From Straminergon stramineum (taxonomy: Eukaryota; Streptophyta; Bryopsida; Hypnales; Calliergonaceae), in assembly GCA_963920665.1 (NCBI GenBank), contig OY987266.1:4779001-4843000 (forward strand): a DNA stretch of 64,000 nt, in the 5' to 3' direction. Positions 15,394 to 25,453 of the stretch are shown here, piece after piece. The position numbers and the translations under genes were made by a program. Each line of letters starts with the position of its first letter. The stretch's first letter is position 1. The notes under the pieces were generated by a model. It was not told where the DNA came from and did not search any database. It saw nothing but the letters and a program-made list of their open reading frames with translations.

Positions 15394-15997
15394 TTACGCT
15401 TCCGACTCTTGGTACAACATTCTTTAGCACTTGTGAGAACTGGACCATCTCCACAGTAGATAGCAACCAAAAAAATCTCAAAAGTTTGTCATTCACTGTG
15501 GAGAGCGTCCATGGTGCTCAGTGAGTGGCGAACGCCTATCTCTTGCAGTTTTTGGTTGGCATGAACTCACAATTGTGCACAAGGAGAATCTGGATTCCTT
15601 TTCCATAGGGTTAGGCAGCATAGTTGTTTACAATATTTTCCGGACTTCATTTTCACATGTTGAATCAATGTGACACGATCTTAAAACGATGAATGTAGGG
15701 CAGTTAATCCTTCATGATGCTGAGGGGAATAATGCTTCGATGTATGAATTGGTGCAAGTGCGCTCTAGAAAAATAGGAGAGTAGAAACAAGAATCTATTG
15801 TGACTTTGAAGAATAGCATCAGTGAATGTCAATCGATTCTCCAACTGTTCTAGACAAAGATGTTGCCATTGGGTTCTATGAGGTGCACCTAGATGATGAT
15901 GAGGTAAACCACTCGAGCCACTTTTCTTCAAACCAAAGCAAATATGTTTTCCTTCAATTTTGACCGAGTCTATAGAAGGTATGTTTACTCTTGGTAT
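15394..15997. other. Downstream of the AlkB gene, non-coding
   Basis: These 604 bp include the presumed 3'UTR and polyadenylation region of the AlkB gene. Only short chance frames are present and no RNA gene is recognised. Confidence 0.4.
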
Positions 15998-16246
15998 TAA
16001 CCCCTCAAGGCCCAAGGAGCTTGTTTTGGGCCTCTCACCTATTCAACAGGTCAAAGTTATAACTTAATTTTCTTACATTCTAAGAAGTATATCTAAGTGA
16101 ATTTTATATTATGATGTTCATATTGAATGGGGAAGTTCAAAAGTACAATTGACATCATGTAATAAGCTTGATGTACAATGCATATTGTCAATCAAAGTTC
16201 AAACTTGTGAAAAAGTACAAAAATTGTTTGGGCCTTGAGGGGTTAA
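15998..16246. mobile_element. 249 bp MITE with a perfect 19 bp terminal inverted repeat
   Basis: The left end is TTAACCCCTCAAGGCCCAA and the right end is its exact reverse complement, TTGGGCCTTGAGGGGTTAA (16228-16246). The AT-rich interior has no coding frame. If the outermost TTAA on each side is a target duplication, the element proper starts with CCCCTCAAGG. It is the cleanest copy of the family in this window. Confidence 0.8.
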
Positions 16247-17800
16247 GAGAGGTTTGGAAGGTATATCTTTGGACTAGATTTATCTTCCTAACAAGTGCAA
16301 ACTTATCATAAGTGAATTGAAAAATTTAATCCTTATTTGCATTCATGTGAGATTGGGACTAGGATATAATTGGTTTTCTTAAAATCTAATGATGGCAATA
16401 TTATCCACAAATTTTGTGAAGAATATGAGTATGATGAACTTTTGAGAATGACACTGGACCAAGTAGATGAGCTAACACTCTTTCATTATACCTTGGTCGT
16501 GGATTTCTTGAATCTTTAAGGTAAGAGTACCCAATGGTGTCCCTTTCTACATTAGGAATTCATTCTAGAACATAAATATAGTTGGATTGTACACCTCTTA
16601 TCATTTTAGGTCAAAAAAATAAGCTATGTACTATCTACTTATATTTACAGCCTAAAATGAATATGCTCTATAGAATTTGACGCTATTGGGTGCTCTTACT
16701 TTGGACCTTGATTCTTTAGATGCTATCCATTGATTGGATGTCTTGTTTGTTAGTTGGACAACTTGGATAGGTAGGCCATTTATTTGGACTTAATTTTATA
16801 GAAAAATCTCATGATATTCAATATAAATTAACTCAAAAATCCTAATAATAGCATTTGAAATCTAATGTGATTTTATTGATTTCTTTATAAGAAACATGTA
16901 TACAATGTGTTTAATATTTTTTAAAGATGAAATAAATATTCTAAAATATTCTAAAAATATACTAAATAGATTCCAAAAAATTTGAAGATTCAATAAATAA
17001 ATTAAAAATCCAAAAATCCAAAAAGATAAAAAAAGATGAAAAATGATTCTAAAAGATTCTTGAATTTTCTAAAAATTTCATAGAATTTTATTGAATTAGT
17101 CAAATCGCAACTACCACTACATACCCCAAATAATAGAAGATAGTTGGTTTGGGGCACACACAAAACATTGTACCTTGATCCAAAAGGACTAAGCCAAGGA
17201 CTAAGCCCCAATAGACAAACATTTCACCCTTGTCTCCTAAAACAAGAATTCTAAGAGTAGTTAATCTAATTAGTCAATAGTTAGATCTTTAGACTTGTTT
17301 CATTTCCAAACAAATTAGTACTACTAAATACATGCTTAACTATAGTTCTAAATTGCCATGTATCTAGCTACAGTAAAAAATATTAATATAATTATATGGT
17401 CATCCTGTCATATGATTTGAATTAGTACCATACATTTAGGTCAAATTTAGCAACTTGGTGTTGAAATAATTTAATTTTTAGCATTTGAATAGTTTAGTAG
17501 CTTGATTTGAATTTATTGGCTTGGCACTTCACTCTTCCTAAATTTTGTCACTGTTCTTTGAATGGATTGATTTTTTCTATTCATGTGTAAATGTGTTCTT
17601 CTTTCTAAATTTTCTCAAGAATGATTTTTTAATATTCAAAATTGACAAGAGTATTATTTTTTTCAGATTTTCAAAAATAGTTGTACAACTTTTCAAATTT
17701 TAGACATGTTCCAAATTTCCCCTTATTATTTACAAGATTGACTTACACTTATGGTACACACATATTACACTGCATGTGAGCTATTATTAATTGACACTTT
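16247..17800. other. AT-rich gene-free stretch
   Basis: About 1.55 kb of AT-rich sequence with many short A and T runs, for example 16980-17090 with repeated AAAGAT and AAAAATTC words. No exon, RNA gene or complete transposon is recognised. Confidence 0.4.
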
Positions 17801-18440
17801 AATTCCTAAATGTCCAAGGCCCCAAAATGTGGTGTTTGGAAAACTTTGAAGTTAGATTAAACCTAAGCAATTTGCTATTTTTAGTAGTTTTTATACTTGA
17901 AAAATTCTTTTTGAAATCTAGTTTTAGCATCATAAATCCAATTTTGAAAATGATTGATTAAGATTTTTCTATTCAAGATTTTGTGCAAGGGTGTCCATTG
18001 CCATCTTGACTTTTGGTAGTGTAGGGGGCTCTTGGAAATGGGCCTGAAATACAATAGATCTTGGAGAAAAAATCACATTCAAAATTCACTTAAAAAAATT
18101 GTAGAGTAAATTTTGAGAACCCATAAATTGATTGGGGTTATGCATGTTAGGCCCTTTAACCTCATATTTTTTGGTGACCAAATTTTTAGATTTGACATGT
18201 GAAAAGAGGATGTTAAAAATTTTGCAATTTTAACACCCACATAATCAATCATTATACTCTTTCAATCCATAAGTGATATTGTTGTGTTTTCTTTTTCCAT
18301 GTGATCTCTAGCAGGTCTAGTTTGAATGTGCATGGTTGCAAATTTTTTTTAAATGATACAACTTATCAAAATGATGAATTTTTGTTCAATTTAGAGCAAA
18401 TTCCTAGAAGCTCAAAAATGGCCTTGGGCATTTAGGGGTT
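17801..18440. mobile_element. MITE-like element abutting the germin pseudogene
   Basis: The left end is AATTCCTAAATGTCCAAGGCC. The right end on the minus strand is AACCCCTAAATGCCCAAGGCC (18420-18440), so 18 of 21 bases match as an inverted repeat. The interior is related to the element at 20196-20703: both contain AAGATTTTGTGCAAGG, a TCTTG.GAAAAATCACATT block and GTAGA.TTTTGAGAA. The right end lies exactly where the 3' end of the germin-like relic should be. Confidence 0.7.
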
Positions 18441-18442
18441 TT

Positions 18443-19075
18443 CAGGATGCTGTCCAACGTCTTCTCGTCAATTTTGACGCCCTTCTCCATCACCTCGTCC
18501 TCGAACGCCACGGTGACTTGTTGCACACCTGCGTTCTGCGAAAGGAAAGCGGTAATCGCCATCACCGGGCCGGAGCCCACATTGAGCTGGAAGTGCACCA
18601 GTCCCTTGGAAAACACGAACACCTCGCCTTGCTTGAGTACGGTGGCAAAGAAAGTGTTGCTGGTGCTCACAAATTAAGCCCAGGTAACTTACAGCTCGAT
18701 CGCCCTCGGCCAGCAGTAGAATCTTTTTGGCCTTGGGGTGGATTTGCGGGGGGTGATGCCGCCCTTGGCAAAGTCGATTCTTGCTGCAGAGATGCCCAAA
18801 ATGTTCAAAGTGAGGAACATGGATATGGAAGCGGGCGTGGCGAGGGCCTTGTTGGCGTTGTTTGTGTTTCCGGCATTCACCAAGCCCGCAAACTTGAAGT
18901 CGGTGGCGGAGACTTTAGTGACGGGCTTGCATTCGACTCCTTTGATGGTGAGTCCGGTGTAAGGGTCGGCGACACAGAAGTCCTGCAGTGAATCGGAGTC
19001 GGTAGCCATGGCCAGCATGGGCATAATGAGAGCTAGCTACGGTGACCATCACGGCCAGTGCCACCCATAAGCTGC
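18443..19075 (-). pseudogene. Germin-like protein pseudogene (cupin)
   Basis: On the minus strand a germin-like protein is readable in pieces. They are: a secretory signal peptide in one frame (SSLWVALAVMVTVASS, about 19075-19015), a second frame with DSDSLQDFCVADPYTGLTIK and NILGISAARIDFAKGGITP, a short third frame with KKILLLAEGD, and a last frame with STSNTFFATVLKQGEVFVF and KGLVHFQLNVGSGPVMAI. At least three frame changes and two stops near 18680 separate them. The metal-binding PPHTHPRA motif of germins is replaced by PRKSTPRP, so two histidines are lost. The C-terminus ends in sequence of the adjoining MITE-like element. Functional germins are secreted, manganese-binding cupins with oxalate oxidase or superoxide dismutase activity; this copy cannot be. 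Confidence 0.82.
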
Positions 19076-19084
19076 TGTTGCATG

Positions 19085-19612
19085 CCGTTCATGGTGGCCA
19101 TTGGATTTAATGGGACTGGATCGCTGGATGCTGTGGCCGGATCAGTCGGTGCTCGCTCGCCAGATGCTGGAAATGGGTGCTATTGAGTCAGTTTACGAGT
19201 GCAGTTGCAAGCACTGGACGCTGTGTCGACTGGTGAGATGTGAGAGATCGAATAGCTGGAGTCCCTGAGCTAAAATGATGGTCGTGGTGTTAGCTGGAGA
19301 TCGATTGGGAATAATCAAGTGTTGCTGTAAAATTAAAGCTTCGGTTGGGTGGGTTTAAATGCAAACTTGGCCTCGCCTGCGGATATGACTTCTGAACTCC
19401 AGTAAGGCGTGCTTTTCAATTGGACGCGTGCGGTCAGGCCGGGGGGCTTGAAGGGAAGACTCTGATGGACCGAAATGCTGAGGAGGGCCAAAGTGGAGCT
19501 CGAAGGAAAGTGCGTACTCTGGGGTTGAGCGATGAACGACCAGTTCCATGCATGATCGAAGTTGAGTTCACTCGGGCGCGCGAGTAACCTACAAACGGAG
19601 CTGCAGAATGAT
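19085..19612 (-). promoter_or_regulatory. Former 5' flank of the germin-like pseudogene
   Basis: This stretch lies upstream of the dead germin gene on the minus strand. It has no gene of its own. Its outer part (about 19400-19612) recurs in diverged form at 22524-22725 in the same orientation, sharing GTGCTTTTCAATTGGAC, GAAGGGAAGACTCTGAT and GTTCACTCG. The recurrence shows that the flank was duplicated. Confidence 0.5.
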
Positions 19613-20195
19613 GTGAATGTGGGCTGATAGTGGGAACTGTTGTGAATCTATTGTGAAGCGGGTGGGGAGGGCTCTCTCGATCCTCTTCGATAGTCTTGCA
19701 GCCCTTGCTTCCAACTCTTTGAGTAGCTCTATTTGAATATTCTTGCCATGAATTGTGAGATGATGAAGACTCTCCCTGATATCATTAAGCATAGGCATGG
19801 TCCAGAGTTTCATTTTCATGTGTGGTTGCCGGTCAAGCGGAACCTGAGACACATACGCTTATCCAGTTGGGAATTCGAGTTCCCATGGGCAATTGGGGGT
19901 GATTCTGGACTTTCGGATCAAACTCCAATTAATTAACCAGCAACAAAACCAAATCAAAGTCAAACCCACACCACTCTGATCAATTGAGAAAATCCTGTAG
20001 CCTCCAACAAAACCTCCAATATGTGAGGTTGTCCGAATTAATTTAACATTAGGAGACTGACCCAACCCCTGAGGTCAGCACTGCTTCTTTCACTGCACAA
20101 GTCTAAAACCACAATTTTGTCAATTAATCAGTGCAATTCCATTCAAATGGCACTATATATGAACCCACGAACCGATAGGACATTAATGAAATGAT
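19613..20195. other. Gene-free stretch
   Basis: No coding frame with recognisable content. At 19868-19915 a near-palindrome is visible around GGGAATTCGAGTTCCCATGGG. Confidence 0.35.
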
Positions 20196-20703
20196 TTACC
20201 TCCTAAATGTGCAAGGCACCATATCTTGGTGTTGACTAAACTTTGAAGAATTATATAAAATCTTATCAAAGTACAATTTTTGTTATATATATTTTTTTTG
20301 TTACCCTTTGTTGTATAGTTTATTCATCAGGAATCTGATTTCGAAAAAAATTGTTCACAAGGTTATCAAATTCAATCAAATTGTTTTTTGATTGAAGATT
20401 TTGTGCAAGGGGGGCCATTGCAAATCTTGATTTTATTGTTAAAGGTTTTAGAAGATAAATCTCAAATACACTGGATCGATCTTGAGGAAGAAATCACATT
20501 GGAAATTCATTTAAAAAAACTGTAGCGTAGATTTTGAGAAGCTAGAAACCAATTATGGGTATAAATGTGTTATATCCTTTTGCCTCATAAAATTTTTATG
20601 ACCTAAATTTAGATTTGACATGTAAAAATTAGATTGAAGCACTTCAAATAGTTTTGAGTAAACTCCAAAAAGCTCATAAAAGGCCTTGGCATTTTGGAGT
20701 TAC
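20196..20703. mobile_element. MITE-like element, second copy of the 17801-18440 type
   Basis: It starts TTAC/CTCCTAAATGTGCAAGGC and ends GGCCTTGGCATTTTGGAG/TTAC, so the inverted termini are flanked by a direct TTAC (20196-20199 and 20700-20703). The interior aligns with the element at 17801-18440. The flanking 4 bp repeat is the best single example in the window of a 4 bp target duplication for this family. Confidence 0.7.
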
Positions 20704-21163
20704 TAGGAGTCCGGATGGGGAGGCTGGTGGACATGCATCCTCGCTTAGCCGTGCACCATGCTGTGGATAAATTTATCAATGAGAAGCGACACTGGTGCGG
20801 AGCTCCGGAATGAAAAACGACGGGGTTCGCTCTAGTGAAAACACCATATTATGAAGTACTCTTCGTGTTCCCCAAGGAACTGGTGCAATAATGTTGGCTC
20901 CGGCTCGGCGATGGCAATTACCGCTTTCCCTTCACAGAACGGAGGCCTGCCTGCAGCAAGTCGCACCGGCTTTGATCACTCTGGACATCAAGAACTAATT
21001 GTTGGAGACTAAAGGCGGTGGACAGCATCCAGAAACAGTTCCGCAATATGTGGCTCCCAGTTGCGTGCACCAAATCATTGTTTGGGCACGATGACAGCAT
21101 AATTACATATATTTTTTGTACTGTGGAAATATCGGAGCATTTAGAGCCACAGTTACGTAATAA
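20704..21163. other. Gene-free stretch
   Basis: No gene is recognised. A word AACGACGGGGTTCGCTCTAGTG near 20817 resembles GCGACGGGTTTCGCAGTAGTG near 43610, a hint of another low-copy repeat. Confidence 0.3.
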
Positions 21164-21625
21164 TTAGGACTCATTTATTTGGAAATAAGACAAGGTCAGA
21201 TCATGGCTTCTACATTCTGGATTAACTTCAAGAGTTTTCAGAACTTCTCTGACTTCTAACGAGAGCCCAATTCGATCAATTATCCTGAGTGAGAGTTCCT
21301 TCACTTTAATTGGGCTCCGACATGATTGGGCTGCATCTGATCTAACTTCCTGTAGTGATTGATTCAAGACAGCCGGTTCACTTCTCATTTTCAATTTCAT
21401 GCTTCAGCAATTGCTGCGCAGTACAGTACATTACATTCTGTCCTCAAGTCAGAGGTATTTGCAGAGAGTTGATAAATTTGTCATTCTCAGGAATTCATGA
21501 ACTGCACATTTTGGATTCTTGGGAGAACATGAAAGCCATCTTATTTTCTGACTTTCGAAGAGAGCATTGAGATTGAGTTGCGTCGAGATGGTTAGATTTT
21601 CTCACAGATTGTGTAGGTTTATATA
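21164..21625 (-). repeat. Dispersed duplicated fragment with coding-like minus strand
   Basis: This segment recurs in inverted orientation at about 40054-40815. On the minus strand both carry LFESQKIRWLSCSPKNPNCAV-like and FLRMTNLSTLC readings, and this copy continues with ELSLRIIDRIGLSLEVREVL and TLSYFQINES, broken by stops. It may be a fragment of a mobile element or of a dead gene. I do not recognise the protein. Confidence 0.6.
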
Positions 21626-22523
21626 ACTTAAATACATAAACTAATATGACAATAAATTGAAGGATTGTTTTTTACATTTATTCAGAGTTTGAAAGAATTG
21701 AGCTCTGGTTTTCACCTACTGAAAGTGGAGAACGAAGATATGGGTTAGGGAGTAAGACAAGTTTTGCAATGAAAAGTCTCGTCAGGACAAGTTAACCGCA
21801 CGAGTTAGTGGTGCATGGTGCACATTTTGGGTGCATAGCGCTAACGTGCGCATCTGGGACATGTCCCTTGTCCCATGGCATTGTCATTTTCTGATTGAAA
21901 AGCATTACAATATCTGATGTAAGTTGTTTTATATGCAACTGTAGGCATGAAGGTGCATCTTGAAATTCAAAGAATAATCAATTTTGTCCTTAAGTTTGGA
22001 AGAATATAAACAAATGTGGAGGTCGGATTACAATGAGTTTTTATCCATTATTGTGTCAACGTCATGCTTGCACACACACTGCTCGAAAAAAACGTCGAGT
22101 CTTTCCAAAAGGTCTCAGCAAAAGGTAGTGGACTCCGGAAACCTGGTTGCCACTCTCATGGAGAGAGGCAGGCACAGCATTAGAAGTCATGAAAATTTTG
22201 GAGCAGGGCTTGCTAAATTGTGTAAAGAATTTGAACGGGAATGCTCAAACTTTGTAAGCATTGACCTAGTCTCTCCACGAATAGTGCAGGATTTGCCTCC
22301 ATGAATGCGGAGCAAATTTTAAAAAACCAGAATCCAGGATCTCCATTTCATCTTCCGAGCAGGCTCACCTATTTCTCATTGTCCAAACTAATTTCCCTGA
22401 AACATGATAATATACATGTCCACATCACCAGCTTTGTTTTTCCTACTTTTCAAGATCTGCCCAAACAAGCTCTCAAAGACTATTTTCGAGTTAAAATATA
22501 ATCTACAAAATGGACTTGCGAAG
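21626..22523. other. Gene-free stretch
   Basis: Contains a 106-codon open frame (21984-22301) without recognisable motifs, which I do not call as a gene. No repeat or RNA gene is identified. Confidence 0.35.
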
Positions 22524-22725
22524 TGAAGTCGTGCTTTTCAATTGGACACGGACAGGCAGGATTGCATGAAGGGAAGACTCTGATCGAGCAAAACTGCGAG
22601 TAGGACCAATGTGGAGTTCTAAGGAAAGTACTCTGGGTTAAGCGATGACCTACCATTCCTACGAAGTTTTGTTCACTCGATCAGACGAGTGACCAACAAA
22701 CTGAGTTGCTGATACTGAGTGCCAA
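22524..22725. repeat. Diverged duplicate of the germin-like gene 5' flank
   Basis: Shares GTGCTTTTCAATTGGAC, GAAGGGAAGACTCTGAT, AAGGAAAG..ACTCTGGG and GTTCACTCG..C.GACGAGTGACC with 19407-19612 in the same orientation. No germin coding remnant is seen beside it, so only the flank survives here. Confidence 0.65.
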
Positions 22726-22922
22726 ATTCTAGGACAAATCAACGTGCAACGACATGTTTATGTAAAGAATCGTGAGAAAGAGGAAAAGGATCAAATACTA
22801 TGACAAAATATTAACTGAACAATCAAAGATAATGTACCATGTGTTAGTAAGACCAGCACCTCTCTAATTTTAGATCAGGGCATGGTGGGAATCTGGCGGT
22901 GCTGGTTGTGAATTTCAGCTGC

Positions 22923-25453
22923 TCAATAGGATGCCAGTAATACATTCTCCTTTGCGCAAACTCTGGCTGGTTTTGTCTTCAAGATCTCATGCTCCAGTCT
23001 GGAGCATACAGCAGGCTTGTTTCCTTGATACGCCTTGCACACGTAGGCAGCCACATCCTCATAATTCTGCCAAATACAAACCTCCTGTGAGTGGACATCA
23101 TACTTCTTCTAGATTTTTATCTCTTATTATTTCATTATTCTTTTGCTTCAAGAACATTATGAAGGTTAGAAGACGCTCATCAGTGAAACGAAGGACATCA
23201 TACTACTTCTAGTAGATTTTCATCTCTTATTATTTCATTTTTCTAATATTGTTCATTCAGTCTGTTCTTAGAATGATTATAGCAGGCTTGGAAACCAAAG
23301 ACCAAGACTAGCCATGTTGAGTGGAATCACTGGGTGGAAAGACACGTGTCCACCAGTGTTTTCAGAAGCATTGTTCTTTAAAACCTCACAACATTAGGAG
23401 TTTCATATCCTATTGTAGCTTGCATAATGATTTGAAAGTCAGAAAGAGTAAATCAGGTGATCCATTCGGACTTGCAGTGAAAATAGCAAAAAGAGACTTA
23501 CGTCTGACAAAGGTTCACCATTTACAAGTACCCACGGCACATATTTATGTGGAGGTTGCAACCTGTCGGTCTCAGCAGCGAACTCCATTTCCAGCTGCCA
23601 TCCATGAAGCACAAAGGTTGAACCGAGATATAGAAATAGACAACTGGTATCTCTACCCCTCACAGAAACTTATAATTGTCATATAATCTTCAGTGCAATT
23701 GTATGTGTAATCTGTAATGATGAATAAATAAAAAATCTTAATCAACAATCATTAGAATGCCACCATTCCTATAATCACATGTCAGAATTCTGCGAGACAT
23801 AAATTATTATTGAAATTATTTGGTGGAATGATGGCCCCCGCATGCTAATACTGCTTTTGACATATATCTCACATATCTCAAAAAGATTGTTATTACCTTG
23901 GCACCAAGGGGGCTGGCCGAGCACTCGAGCAGGGGATCAATGTCAAGATGTGACGGATGTACACATGATTTCCAATTCTTAGCTGCTGTAGACCTGTCAA
24001 GAGTTTCCAGGCAATAGATAAAGGGAAACCAATCCGTCTGTCACCACAACATCAACACCCAATCAAATAAATTAGTCTAGGGAACATACAGCTAACTTAC
24101 ACAACAAACACTTAGTCAAATGTGTGATACAGTTTTTGGCTTCCTCAAGTCTTATTACTGCACTCATCCAATCGTAGGACCTACGATTATGCTAAGAGTA
24201 TGTCGACTCCATAACATTAATCCCTATGCATAACCCTTCTCTAGCAAGATGACCCGTGAAGAGATAAGAGCTGATAAATAAACCCCATCTCATCCCATCT
24301 CCTGTACTGACAACAACAACTCATCTATTCATACACTCGATTAGCCTTCAATTAGCAAGTTTGGTATAAGTGTGACCTGGCTAAAAGTCTATGATCACTG
24401 ATCATTAAATATAAATCTCGTCATCTACTATCCCTTCAATAGTGGTCTACAACCCCTTCCACTCTGAAATTGCATAAGAAAATTCATGCATAGTGATTTT
24501 TTAAAAATAAAACAGATTTGGTTCTGGTACTCAAATTGATCTCTCCACAGCTCTATTGTAGTGATTTCCAATGAAATCACACTCCCTACACATGTTGAAA
24601 TGCTCAAAGTGGCGTAAATGGTTTCCTCTACCTTAACAGAGCATTCTAAAACAATTCTATCAGCAAATTCTATACTGCAACTGATCGGTAGATAAATTGA
24701 TCTGAAGACTCGGTGTAAAATAACTGCAGTAGTCAGATATCTCACCACTTTGGGCCACAACCGAATAGCACAAGTCTGTATGATGTTCAGCTCGCACTCA
24801 TCTGGACCATGCTGAAACGTATGCCAGAACCAGTTGTAAAATGGGTTAGCACACTTCAAATTCATTTCAACACGAGTCAAGAACAGAGCAGTTCGTTTCA
24901 CCAGGAAACACCCAAAAAAACAGGTTGAAGACGGGGGATATACCAACTACAACTTAGAATATTGCATCAACATATTCTTTACCTGACAGACAAGTTTGCC
25001 GTCTAAAACGCGGGCATTTCCGTAGGGGATGATACGAAGCTCCACAATGTCAATCAATCCATTGTTGAAAAACGGATTTAGGAAATTAACAATGAACTCG
25101 GAGCAACCCGGACATAAGGATTCGGAGTACAATTCAACCTTCACCTTCTCCACACCTGCTTGTCATACAATGTCGCATTCATGAAACAAATTCAACCCAA
25201 GTCTGATCAGGAGAGTTTTATGGTCCACATTCACACAAGAATTCTCACTACAAAGCCTGTGCGTACATGAGAGTGAGGAATCAAACTCTCTCCAAATCAT
25301 TCCCACACAGAGCGTTAGAAAACAAACTGCAGAAATAATATAAGGAAACCTAGTCATCAGTGTCAAATATCATGACTTACCTTGGACAGAAGGGAGAGCC
25401 ACAAGAGCCAGCACCAAGAGAAACGCACACCTAAAAGGTGCCAGTTTCTCCAT
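22923..25453 (-). CDS. GILT-family thiol reductase (gamma-interferon-inducible lysosomal thiol reductase type)
   Basis: Six exons on the minus strand join in phase: 25453-25381, 25155-24983, 24811-24746, 24037-23897, 23594-23502 and 23066-22923, giving 229 aa. Residues 1-25 are a signal peptide ([20 protein letters not shown]). Exon 2 has the active site SLCPGC (CxxC at 39-42) in the usual context [14 protein letters not shown]. The exon 2/3 junction rebuilds the GILT signature [11 protein letters not shown]....C. Exon 4 has [10 protein letters not shown], exon 5 has [16 protein letters not shown], and exon 6 has [14 protein letters not shown] and ends LLASY. All family cysteines I know of are present, so it is likely active in reducing protein disulfides in acidic compartments (lysosome/vacuole) or after secretion. 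The intron between exons 3 and 4 (24038-24745) contains a dispersed repeat; intron 5 (23067-23501) contains a local duplication. Confidence 0.93.
23090..23245. repeat. Local tandem duplication in the last intron of the GILT gene
   Basis: GGACATCATACTTCTTCTAG then TTTTTATCTCTTATTATTTCATT (23094-23140) recurs as GGACATCATACTACTTCTAG then ATTTTCATCTCTTATTATTTCATT (23189-23240). Two copies, about 95 bp apart. Confidence 0.7.
24300..24700. repeat. Dispersed repeat in GILT intron 3, shared with an ALF4 intron
   Basis: The segment starting CAACAACTCATCTATTCATACACT runs through TTGGTATAAG, TGAAATTGCATAAGAAAATTCAT, GATTTGGTTCTGGTACT and ACACATGTTGAAATG. A diverged copy in the same orientation lies at about 31985-32330 inside the ALF4 gene. 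No coding content. I do not see clear terminal repeats, so the class is unknown. Confidence 0.6.

Noticed and set aside
24428..24946. 172-codon minus-strand frame in the GILT gene
   Set aside because: It only partly overlaps GILT exon 3 and otherwise reads through introns.
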